NCBI GenBank assembly: GCA_021847625.1 | Contig: JAJZQK010000319.1 | Coordinates: forward strand, 1 to 5,110 | DNA from: Chloroflexota bacterium | GTDB lineage: Bacteria; Chloroflexota; FW602-bin22; JAMCYS01 | DNA length: 5,110 bases | Direction of reading: 5' to 3' | In this document: positions 1 through 4,992 of the stretch, piece by piece | How positions within the stretch are numbered: position 1 is the first letter of the stretch | Layout: the number at the start of each line of letters is the position of its first letter | Notes under the pieces: generated by a model | What the model saw: the letters and a program-made list of their open reading frames with translations, nothing else | Databases searched by the model: none | Told to the model about the DNA's origin: nothing | Program-made: the position numbers and the translations under genes

Positions 1-429
1 CTCCGTCGCGTAGCGGCGGGTCAGCCGCTCTAGTTCCGCTCGCGACATCTCCTTGGGGTCGCAGACCACCCCACCCTTGGCCCCGCCGTAGGGGATGTTG
101 ACGACGGCGCACTTCCAGGTCATCCACATGGCCATCGCCCGCATGTGGTCGATCGTGATACTTGGATGGTAGCGAATGCCGCCCTTGGCGGGGCCGCGGA
201 CGACGTTGTGGTGCACACGGTAGCCGGTGAAGACGCGCACGGTGCCGTCGTCCAGGCGCACTGGGAAGTTGACGGTCAGCTCGCGCTTGGGACGGCGCAG
301 GATCTCGTAGATGCCGGGGTCAAGATTCAGCCTTTCGGCCGCCCGATCGAATTGTTGCAGCGCTACCTGGAAGGGATTCCCGATGTCTTCGGGCCCTTCG
401 ACGACCCGTAGAAGACGCTCCCGAGCCAC
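1..429 (-). CDS. NAD(P)-dependent glutamate dehydrogenase (Glu/Leu/Phe/Val dehydrogenase family), N-terminal part, cut by the window edge
   Basis: Glutamate dehydrogenase interconverts glutamate with 2-oxoglutarate plus ammonia in the cytoplasm, using NAD(H) or NADP(H). The visible 143 codons cover most of the N-terminal substrate-binding domain. Lysines sit at residue 82 (in [10 protein letters not shown]), 106 (in MTWKCAV) and 118 (in [10 protein letters not shown]). Their spacing matches, as I recall it, the substrate-binding and catalytic lysines 89, 113 and 125 of Clostridium symbiosum GDH, and the last is the catalytic lysine of the family signature. [19 protein letters not shown] favours glutamate over leucine or phenylalanine dehydrogenase. 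The start is GTG at 429, because AGGAGG lies 6 nt upstream; no in-frame stop closes the frame just above it. About 270 residues, including the Rossmann cofactor domain, lie outside the window, so NAD versus NADP preference cannot be judged. It follows the aminotransferase gene after 111 nt and may serve it by recycling 2-oxoglutarate. Confidence 0.95.
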   Translation of the reverse strand, partial: MARERLLRVVEGPEDIGNPFQVALQQFDRAAERLNLDPGIYEILRRPKRELTVNFPVRLDDGTVRVFTGYRVHHNVVRGPAKGGIRYHPSITIDHMRAMAMWMTWKCAVVNIPYGGAKGGVVCDPKEMSRAELERLTRRYATE

Positions 430-435
430 TTCGCT

Positions 436-441
436 CCTCCT
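436..441 (-). promoter_or_regulatory. Ribosome binding site deciding the GTG start of glutamate dehydrogenase
   Basis: A perfect AGGAGG on the minus strand lies 6 nt before the GTG at 429. No ATG in this frame has a comparable site, so the site fixes the non-ATG start. Confidence 0.85.
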
Positions 442-448
442 AGTGTTA

Positions 449-464
449 TTTGCCTGCAGACAAA
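449..464. promoter_or_regulatory. 16-bp near-palindrome, candidate operator upstream of glutamate dehydrogenase
   Basis: TTTGCCTGCAGACAAA is symmetric about its centre except for one mismatched pair (positions 453 and 460), with arms TTTG and CAAA around a CTGCAG core. It lies 20 bp before the GTG start and just upstream of the ribosome binding site, where a bound repressor would block transcription or initiation. I found no second copy in the window, including at the regulator's own promoter, so no factor can be assigned. No clear -35/-10 pair is visible around it. Confidence 0.4.
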
Positions 465-489
465 ACGCGTAGGGGGCGCTTTCCGGAGG

Positions 490-521
490 GGTGGCAAGGG
501 GCCTGCCATTCCCTTGCCACC
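490..521 (-). terminator. 11-bp perfect stem-loop after the aminotransferase gene
   Basis: GGTGGCAAGGG (490-500) is exactly complementary in reverse to CCCTTGCCACC (511-521), with a 10-nt loop. The stem begins 19 nt past the aminotransferase stop codon on the transcribed strand. No run of T follows it (the next bases on the minus strand are CTCCGGAAAG), so it is not a textbook intrinsic terminator. It could be a weak terminator, a 3'-end stabiliser, or a processing site between the aminotransferase and dehydrogenase messages. Confidence 0.45.
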
Positions 522-540
522 ACCCACAATGCCCAGGTTC

Positions 541-1902
541 CTAAGTTCCCAACAGCTTCCGCTGGGCGACGGCGATCGACTCGTCCAGGATGGCGCACAT
601 CTCGTCGATGTCGCCCTTGGTCGTGATCAGGGGCGGCGCGAAGGCGACGTACTCGTCGCCGCAGCGCATGATCATCCCCCGCTCCATCGCCGCCTGCTCC
701 ACTACCTTTCCCGGCTTGGCCTCTGTGAACGCCTCCCTGGTCGCCCGGTCCTTGACGAACTCGACCCCTTGCAGGAGGCCGGCCCCGCGCACCTCGCCGA
801 TAATCGAGTACTTCGCGTACATCTCCTCCAGCTTGCCGCGCAGGTACTGGCCGTTCTCGGCCGCCTGCTGCACGAGGCCCTGCTCGCGGATCTGGGTCAG
901 CACGGCGATGCCCGCCGCGCAGGCCACCGGATTGCCCCCGTAGGTGTGGCCGTGGTGGAACTCCTTGCGCTCCCAGGCCTCGCCCAGGAAGGCCTCCTGC
1001 ACCCGGTCGGCGAAGACGATCGCCGCCAGCGGGGCGTAGCCGCTCGACATCCCCTTGCCGCAGCAGATCACCTCCGGGGTGACCCCGTAGTAATCCGCCC
1101 CGAAGTTGGTCCCCAGGCGGCCGAAGCCCGTGATGATCTCATCGAAGATCAGCGTCACGTCGTACTTCGTGCAGGTCTCCCGCAGCATGCTGAAGAATTC
1201 CTTGGGCGGCACGACGAAGCCCGCCGCGGAGATGGAGACCGGCTCCATGATCACCGCCGAAACCGTCTCCGGGTCCTCCGCCTGGATAGTCTTCTCTATA
1301 AGCTTAGCACAAGTGATCCCGCAAGAGGGATACGTCTTGTCGAAGGGGCAGCGGTAGCAGTAGGGCGCATGGACGTGCAGGAAGCCCACCGCCAGGGGCT
1401 CGAAGACCGACTTGCGCTCCCAGCCGCCGCCGGCCGAGAGGGCCGCCGCCGTGGCCCCGTGGTAGGCCCCATACTTGGCGATGGTCTTGTACTTGCGCGG
1501 ATGGCCGGTCTGCTGGTGGTACTGGCGGGCCAGCTTCATGGCCGCCTCGGTGGCCTCCGAGCCGCCGCTCAGCAGCTTCACCGTGCCCAGCCCGTCCGGG
1601 GCGAAGCGGCGGAGCAGCTCGGCCAACTCCAGCGCCCGGGGGTTGGTGCCGTGCAGGGGCGGGGCGAAGTTCAGCGTCTGCAGCTGCTCGGTCAGGGCGG
1701 CGATGATCTGCCGGTTGTTGTAGCCCAGGGAGGCCACGAACACGCCGGAGAGGCCGTCGATATAGGTCTTACCGTTGGTGTCGGTTATGCGGATGCCGTC
1801 GCCTTTCTCTATGATGAACGGCTCCTTGGCAAACTCCCGCATTTGCTTGAAGTCGAGCACCAGGTGCTCGAGCTGGTTGGTGACCGCGGGCTCGGTCTTC
1901 AT
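541..1902 (-). CDS. Class III PLP-dependent aminotransferase (aspartate aminotransferase family / omega-amino acid:pyruvate-type)
   Basis: This 453-residue protein has the usual class III length and is a cytoplasmic fold-type I PLP enzyme that moves an amino group, typically from an omega-amino compound, to a 2-oxo acid. Visible landmarks in order: substrate-side loop LSGVFVASLGYNN (51-63), phosphate-binding GSEATE (113-118), the ring-stacking YHG motif (147-149), EPV (220-222), the pyridine-nitrogen aspartate in IFDEIITGFGRLG (D254), the Schiff-base lysine in CCGKGMSSGYAPL (K283), HTYGGNP (319-325), and the carboxylate-binding arginine candidate R372 in EVRGAG. All key residues are intact. 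A cysteine cluster at 182, 185, 194 and 198 resembles that of relatives annotated as aspartate or taurine:pyruvate aminotransferases. ATG is preceded by AAGGAG 7 nt upstream. The substrate is unknown. Class III members also include phospho-lyases and ammonia-lyases, so a lyase acting on a phosphorylated amine is an alternative, given the neighbouring phosphatase-like gene. Confidence 0.93.
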   Translation of the reverse strand: MKTEPAVTNQLEHLVLDFKQMREFAKEPFIIEKGDGIRITDTNGKTYIDGLSGVFVASLGYNNRQIIAALTEQLQTLNFAPPLHGTNPRALELAELLRRFAPDGLGTVKLLSGGSEATEAAMKLARQYHQQTGHPRKYKTIAKYGAYHGATAAALSAGGGWERKSVFEPLAVGFLHVHAPYCYRCPFDKTYPSCGITCAKLIEKTIQAEDPETVSAVIMEPVSISAAGFVVPPKEFFSMLRETCTKYDVTLIFDEIITGFGRLGTNFGADYYGVTPEVICCGKGMSSGYAPLAAIVFADRVQEAFLGEAWERKEFHHGHTYGGNPVACAAGIAVLTQIREQGLVQQAAENGQYLRGKLEEMYAKYSIIGEVRGAGLLQGVEFVKDRATREAFTEAKPGKVVEQAAMERGMIMRCGDEYVAFAPPLITTKGDIDEMCAILDESIAVAQRKLLGT

Positions 1903-1909
1903 TCGATTA

Positions 1910-1915
1910 CTCCTT
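1910..1915 (-). promoter_or_regulatory. Ribosome binding site of the aminotransferase
   Basis: AAGGAG on the minus strand lies 7 nt before the ATG at 1902 and supports that start. Confidence 0.8.
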
Positions 1916-1933
1916 CACTCCTAAATAGGATCG

Positions 1934-1956
1934 CCCTCACCCCAAAGGGCCGAGGG
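1934..1956. repeat. Interrupted inverted repeat upstream of the aminotransferase
   Basis: CCCTC and CCC (1934-1938, 1941-1943) pair with GGG and GAGGG (1947-1949, 1952-1956) around an AAA loop, leaving a 2x2 internal mismatch. There is no T tract on either side. It lies within the probable leader of the aminotransferase message, about 32 nt from the start codon. Confidence 0.35.
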
Positions 1957-1964
1957 AAATGACG

Positions 1965-1993
1965 GGGCGGCAGGGGACAAGCCCCTGCCCTAC
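1965..1993 (+). repeat. Palindromic intergenic element, copy 1
   Basis: A 29-bp unit whose core is an 8-bp perfect stem, GGCAGGGG (1969-1976) pairing with CCCCTGCC (1982-1989), closed by the 5-nt loop ACAAG. The stem is flanked by GGGC on the left and CTAC on the right. It matches the reverse complement of copy 2 at 25 of 29 positions. It has the look of a small dispersed REP-like element, although only two copies are visible here. Confidence 0.7.
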
Positions 1994-2023
1994 AGGATGA
2001 CAATGGCGCCCTTCCTCGGCCAC

Positions 2024-2052
2024 GTAGGGCAGGCCCTTGTGGCCTGCCGCCC
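2024..2052 (-). repeat. Palindromic intergenic element, copy 2 (inverted)
   Basis: Read on the minus strand this matches copy 1 at 25 of 29 positions, including the flanks and the ACAAG loop. Its stem is GGCAGGCC with GGCCTGCC. The four differences from copy 1 are two base pairs in which G-C became C-G, so the hairpin is kept. The two copies are separated by 30 bp and could also pair with each other into one long stem. Confidence 0.7.
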
Positions 2053-2113
2053 GGCCGACGTCGAGCCGGCCCATCTCATCCTTGACCTTCCCCCCAAGGT
2101 GGCGATGGAACAC

Positions 2114-2137
2114 GGGCCCGCCCCCTTGGGAGGGCCC
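2114..2137 (-). terminator. GC-rich stem-loop downstream of the phosphodiesterase gene (possible weak terminator)
   Basis: GGGCCC (2114-2119) pairs with GGGCCC (2132-2137); after one G/A mismatch CCC (2121-2123) pairs with GGG (2128-2130) around a CCTT loop. It begins 27 bases past the hydrolase stop codon on the transcribed strand. No T-run follows, so termination is only a possibility. Confidence 0.3.
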
Positions 2138-2141
2138 CATC

Positions 2142-2167
2142 AGGGCCTCCCTAGAGGGCCTCCCTAG
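2142..2167. repeat. Perfect 13-bp tandem duplication spanning the phosphodiesterase stop codon
   Basis: AGGGCCTCCCTAG occurs twice head to tail (2142-2154 and 2155-2167). The second copy contains the complement of the TAG stop codon (2164-2166). On the coding strand the unit is CTAGGGAGGCCCT, so the real stop is followed 13 nt later by a second TAG in a different frame. Confidence 0.85.
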
Positions 2168-4158
2168 CATGGCACGACGTCCTCGGCCATTACTTCGCGC
2201 TCGTTGAAGAAGCGCTGCAGCCACTGCTTGAAGTGCTTCGTCGGCGCGTAGTACGGGGTCTGCGCCGGGCGCTCGCGGACCACTTCCCGGCCCTCCAGCA
2301 TGTCCTGGATGACCGTGCCCTGGCACTGCAAAGGCGGCTCCACGCCCATCAGATAGGCGATCGTCGGCGCGACGTCGATAAGCTTGATGTGCCCGAGCTT
2401 CTGCGCCGGCCGCTCGTAGCCCTTCTTGATGCCCGGGCCGGCGACCGTGAACATGGCCTTCTGCGTGCCGTAGACGCTCTCCTCCGTCGGCAGCATGCGG
2501 GCGTGGCCGGAGGCCAGCTGGCCGGTGTTGTACTCCAGGGCCGCCGGGCCCTCTTTCTTGGCCATCTGGTAGCCCGCCTCCAGCACGACGACGACGTCGC
2601 CCAGCTGGTCGCCCCAGAGGCCGATCAACTCGGCGTCCCGCTTGGCCAGCACCAGGGCGAAGACCGTCTGCTCGGTCTCGGGGTCAATCCAGGCGCGCAG
2701 CTCGCGGATGAGGTCGCGCTGGATCTCCTTGTACTTCTCCGAGCCCGCCTCGGCGTTAATGAAAACGTTGAACATGTCCAGGAAGACGCCCTCGTGCAGC
2801 CAGACCTTGCTCTTCTCCCAGTCGATCCTATCGTACCAATTCTTGGCCAGCGCCGTCTTGGGGGTTCGGGGATCTTTGAAGACGAGAAAATCTTTGTCGT
2901 AGAGGAACTGCTCCATGTGCACCATGCGGTTGACCGGGGAGCAGCCATGGTCCGAGACCATGATCACATAGTCATCGTCGGTGACGCCTTCCAGAAGGGT
3001 GCCGACCATCCGGTCGATGGACTGGTAGGCCTGGCGCACCATGTCCCAGTGCTTCGGCGCCTCCTTGGGGTCGTAGCGGTAGAAGAAGGGGTCCAGGTGG
3101 GCCAGGTGGTAATGGTTGACGTCGTCCAGGAAGTGCCAGTGGCAGAAGAATATATCGCAGCCCTTCTCCTTGGTCAGGTAGAGGGCCGCCTTGGCCAACC
3201 ACTCGCCCTGGTAATCCGCCTCCTCGACGCAGGTGTCGTAGTCGACGATGCCGAGCACGTCGAAGACCTGGCTGACGTGCTCCTGGTAGGGGCCGATCTT
3301 GTCGACCAGCTCGCCGACGATGTCGTCGGGCTCGGAGAAGCCGTCGGTGGGCATGATCTGCGAACGGTAGAGCTTCAGGTGCTTGCCGTCGGGCGACAGC
3401 CCCGTGAGCTTGAAGCGCACCGTGCCCTGGCGCTCGCCGAACGGCACGAAAGCCCACTCGCTCCACTGGTTGAGCTTGCTCTCGCCGACGACGGTAGCCA
3501 GGTCCTTCTCCCGGCAGACGACGACGCGGTCGTAGCCCTTCGGGCCGCCCAGCATGGCCAGCTGCCAGGTCTGGCGCGGGGCCTCGTCCTTCGTCGTCAC
3601 CGGGATGGACGTGGTAAGGGGCCGCGGGCCGTCGGTGGGCAGGCCCCGCCAACCCTCGGCGGGGGCGAGGGAGATGATCTGGAGGCTCTCGTTGATGACG
3701 TCGCTCTCGGTGGCGTAGGCCTCGGCGGTGGCCAGCTCGTACGGGCAGCCGGCGAAGATGGGCCCGGCGTTGCCGTCAACGACGAAGCCGGTCTGCATAC
3801 GCGAGGGCGAGGAGCCCGGGTAGTGCACCACGGCGCTCTTGACGCCCTGGCGGGCCGCCGCCTCCCAGATGGTCTCCGCGTTGACCCCCAGCGAGGTGAG
3901 GGAGGGCACGTCCTCACCGTCCGGCATGTGGACGAACCAGCCGAGCACGCCGTGGGTGCCGGTGTTCGCGCCGGTGGCGATGGATTGCCAGTTGTTCGGC
4001 GTGTAGCAGGGGAAGGAGGCGATGGCCTGGTACACGCTGCTATTGCCAAGCAACTTGGCGAGATTGGGTGTAGAACCCTCCGCGACCAGGTGCTTCGTAA
4101 GGGGCAGCACCATCTGGTCGATGCCGATAACGTAGAGTTTGCTCTTCCTGTCCGTCAT
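2164..4158 (-). CDS. Large alkaline-phosphatase-superfamily metallohydrolase (type I phosphodiesterase/nucleotide pyrophosphatase-like)
   Basis: This 664-residue enzyme of the alkaline phosphatase superfamily probably hydrolyses phosphomonoesters, phosphodiesters or related bonds with two metal ions, most likely Zn. Numbered from the chosen ATG, the landmarks are: metal-ligand D14 in YVIGIDQM; likely nucleophile T53 in CYTPNNWQSIATG, followed by the usual TGxxxxxHGV turn; D345 and H349 in HFLDDVNHYH; D403-H404 in MVSDHGCSP; and H552 in SGHARM, before AGPGIKKG and the family-typical IDVAPTIAYLMGV (592-604). These supply a complete two-metal set. Residues about 165-310 form an inserted, strand-rich segment (for example WSEWAFVPFG), making the protein longer than most relatives of 400-500 residues. 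No signal peptide or membrane segment is seen, so it is probably cytoplasmic. ATG is preferred over the GTG two codons upstream because GAGGTGA precedes it and overlaps that GTG. It follows the regulator after 54 nt, so co-transcription is likely. The substrate is not deducible. Confidence 0.9.
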   Translation of the reverse strand: MTDRKSKLYVIGIDQMVLPLTKHLVAEGSTPNLAKLLGNSSVYQAIASFPCYTPNNWQSIATGANTGTHGVLGWFVHMPDGEDVPSLTSLGVNAETIWEAAARQGVKSAVVHYPGSSPSRMQTGFVVDGNAGPIFAGCPYELATAEAYATESDVINESLQIISLAPAEGWRGLPTDGPRPLTTSIPVTTKDEAPRQTWQLAMLGGPKGYDRVVVCREKDLATVVGESKLNQWSEWAFVPFGERQGTVRFKLTGLSPDGKHLKLYRSQIMPTDGFSEPDDIVGELVDKIGPYQEHVSQVFDVLGIVDYDTCVEEADYQGEWLAKAALYLTKEKGCDIFFCHWHFLDDVNHYHLAHLDPFFYRYDPKEAPKHWDMVRQAYQSIDRMVGTLLEGVTDDDYVIMVSDHGCSPVNRMVHMEQFLYDKDFLVFKDPRTPKTALAKNWYDRIDWEKSKVWLHEGVFLDMFNVFINAEAGSEKYKEIQRDLIRELRAWIDPETEQTVFALVLAKRDAELIGLWGDQLGDVVVVLEAGYQMAKKEGPAALEYNTGQLASGHARMLPTEESVYGTQKAMFTVAGPGIKKGYERPAQKLGHIKLIDVAPTIAYLMGVEPPLQCQGTVIQDMLEGREVVRERPAQTPYYAPTKHFKQWLQRFFNEREVMAEDVVPC

Positions 4159-4160
4159 GT

Positions 4161-4167
4161 TCACCTC
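4161..4167 (-). promoter_or_regulatory. Ribosome binding site deciding the phosphodiesterase start
   Basis: GAGGTGA on the minus strand is a 7-base match to the anti-Shine-Dalgarno sequence. Counted from GAGG it is 5 nt from the ATG at 4158. The in-frame GTG at 4164 lies inside this site and so is unlikely to be the start. Confidence 0.75.
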
Positions 4168-4212
4168 GTTTCGGTTTGTTCGCAGGTTGCGTTTGGCTAG
4201 GCTGGGACGGCG

Positions 4213-4917
4213 CTAGACGGCCCCCCCCAGCTCCTCGATGCGCTGGATCGCCGTCTGCTTGGCGTTCGCGTTGGCAATGGATAGGGCGACCTTGGCGGCG
4301 GCCAGGTCGCGCGCCCGGTAGGCCGTGAAGATGGCCTCGTGTTCCTTGTCGACCTCCGCGCGGTCGCGCAGGCGGCCGTGGTAATAGAGGCGGGCGTTGA
4401 TGACGTCCGTGTGCAGCCCCTCGTAGATCTCCCAGAGTTTGCGGTTGTGGGCAAACTCGACGAGCTTCAGGTGGAACTCGCGGTCCAGGCGCACGTGCTC
4501 GAGGTAGTCGACCTCGATGCTGTGGCGCAGGGCGGCGAGGCGCTCGAAGATCTCGCCGGCCTGGCGCAGGCCCGCGTCGTCCATGAGCCTGATGCCCAGC
4601 TCGGCGGCGAGCATATCGAGGGCTTGGCGCACGTCGTACCACTCGCCGATCTCGCGGGCGGTGAGCTCGGTGATGAAGGTGCCGCGGCGCGGCTCGATCC
4701 GCACCAGGCCGTCCTGCGAGAGGCGGAGCATGGCGTTGTTGAGGGGGGTGCGGGAGACGTGCAGGGCGGCGGCCAGGGCGTCGAGGTCGAGCTTGGCGCC
4801 CGGGGAGAACTCGCGGGCGAAGATCTTCTCCTGCAGGAGCCGGTAGACCTTCTCCGACAGGTCGGTGTGCTCGATCGGCTCCAGCGTTGGCGTCTCCGCC
4901 GGTATCGTCTCTCTCAC
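4213..4917 (-). CDS. GntR-family transcriptional regulator with FCD ligand-binding domain (FadR/VanR subfamily)
   Basis: This 234-residue DNA-binding regulator has the usual FadR-subfamily length. Residues about 19-83 form the winged helix-turn-helix: SEKVYRLLQEKI begins it, VSRTPLNNAMLRL is the recognition-helix segment and EPRRGTFI the wing. Residues about 88-225 form the all-helical FCD domain, which binds small acids, often through a metal. The metal motif D145-x3-H149 (LDREFH) and H193 (KEHEAIF) are present. The fourth ligand, normally a histidine about 22 residues after H193, is replaced by alanine (A215, in SIANAN). GTG is chosen because GAGGGG lies just upstream and because the longer TTG-started frame would place the promoter inside the gene. 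Being first in the cluster, it probably controls the genes downstream, and autoregulation is plausible. A run of eight G lies five codons before the stop. Confidence 0.92.
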   Translation of the reverse strand: MRETIPAETPTLEPIEHTDLSEKVYRLLQEKIFAREFSPGAKLDLDALAAALHVSRTPLNNAMLRLSQDGLVRIEPRRGTFITELTAREIGEWYDVRQALDMLAAELGIRLMDDAGLRQAGEIFERLAALRHSIEVDYLEHVRLDREFHLKLVEFAHNRKLWEIYEGLHTDVINARLYYHGRLRDRAEVDKEHEAIFTAYRARDLAAAKVALSIANANAKQTAIQRIEELGGAV

Positions 4918-4920
4918 ATG

Positions 4921-4926
4921 CCCCTC
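4921..4926 (-). promoter_or_regulatory. Ribosome binding site deciding the GTG start of the regulator
   Basis: GAGGGG on the minus strand is 3 nt from the GTG at 4917 (5 nt counted from GAGG). An ATG overlapping this GTG (4919-4917) is in another frame and is followed at once by TGA. Confidence 0.65.
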
Positions 4927-4934
4927 GCCCGCCT

Positions 4935-4955
4935 GAAGTGTGAAGTGTGAAATGT
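4935..4955. promoter_or_regulatory. Three tandem 7-bp repeats in the regulator leader, candidate operator
   Basis: GAAGTGT, GAAGTGT and GAAATGT follow each other without gaps; the third differs at one base. Overlapping them is the inverted repeat GTGA-AATG-TCAC (4947-4958). The array starts at or just after the predicted transcription start and ends before the ribosome binding site, a typical place for a repressor site. Autoregulation by the GntR protein is an inference. The repeats do not resemble the common FadR-type core TnGTnnnACnA. Confidence 0.45.
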
Positions 4956-4962
4956 CACGCCC

Positions 4963-4992
4963 ATAGTAGCATGCGCCCGCCCGCCGCGTCAA
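4963..4992 (-). promoter_or_regulatory. Sigma-70-type promoter of the regulator/phosphodiesterase operon
   Basis: On the minus strand TTGACG (4992-4987) is a 5/6 match to the -35 consensus. After an 18-bp spacer, TACTAT (4968-4963) matches the -10 at 4/6 and is preceded by TG one base away (TGCTACTAT), an extended -10. Transcription should begin near 4955-4956, giving a leader of about 38 nt before the GTG at 4917. Confidence 0.7.

Larger units (their letters stand above)
1903..2163. other. 261-bp intergenic region rich in inverted repeats
   Basis: No open reading frame here has an acceptable start and ribosome binding site, apart from shadows of the flanking genes. The interval holds, left to right: an interrupted hairpin (1934-1956), two oppositely oriented copies of a 29-bp hairpin element (1965-1993 and 2024-2052), a 5-bp inverted repeat GGCCG/CGGCC (2053-2071), an ACCTT/AAGGT repeat around six C (2085-2100), a 9-bp interrupted stem (2114-2137), and a 13-bp tandem duplication reaching into the hydrolase stop codon. 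I could not pick out a convincing -35/-10 pair for the aminotransferase. Confidence 0.7.

Noticed and set aside
514..1962. 482-codon open frame on the plus strand
   Set aside because: It is antisense to the intact aminotransferase, its translation is a low-complexity mix rich in Leu, Arg and Gly typical of opposite-strand frames in GC-rich genes, and it contains no recognisable motif.
1965..2167. CRISPR array
   Set aside because: There are only two inverted repeat copies plus an adjacent tandem 13-mer, with no regular spacers and no cas genes.
1937..2326. 129-codon minus-strand frame across the intergenic region
   Set aside because: It overlaps the end of the phosphodiesterase in another frame, runs through the palindromic repeats, and encodes a Gly/Pro/Arg-rich sequence without family resemblance.
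3990..4020. Sulfatase signature around CYTPNNW in the hydrolase
   Set aside because: Sulfatases need C/S-x-P-x-R for formylglycine formation. Here the cysteine is two residues before the Thr-Pro and no arginine follows, so a threonine nucleophile of the phosphodiesterase type fits better.
4162..4164. GTG as phosphodiesterase start
   Set aside because: It overlaps the GAGGTGA ribosome binding site that serves the ATG at 4158.
2233..4200. 655-codon open frame on the plus strand
   Set aside because: It lies wholly antisense to the phosphodiesterase and shows only Val/Leu/Asp/Gly-rich composition. Its length follows from high GC at third codon positions of the real gene.
4946..4959. CRP-like site TGTGA...TCAC
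   Set aside because: The half-sites are separated by 4 bp instead of the 6 of CRP sites, and the right half lacks the final A. The tandem repeats describe the segment better.
4213..4992. Longer regulator starting at TTG 4992
   Set aside because: That TTG is the first triplet of the predicted -35 element, no ribosome binding site precedes it, and the extra 25 residues do not resemble GntR N-termini.
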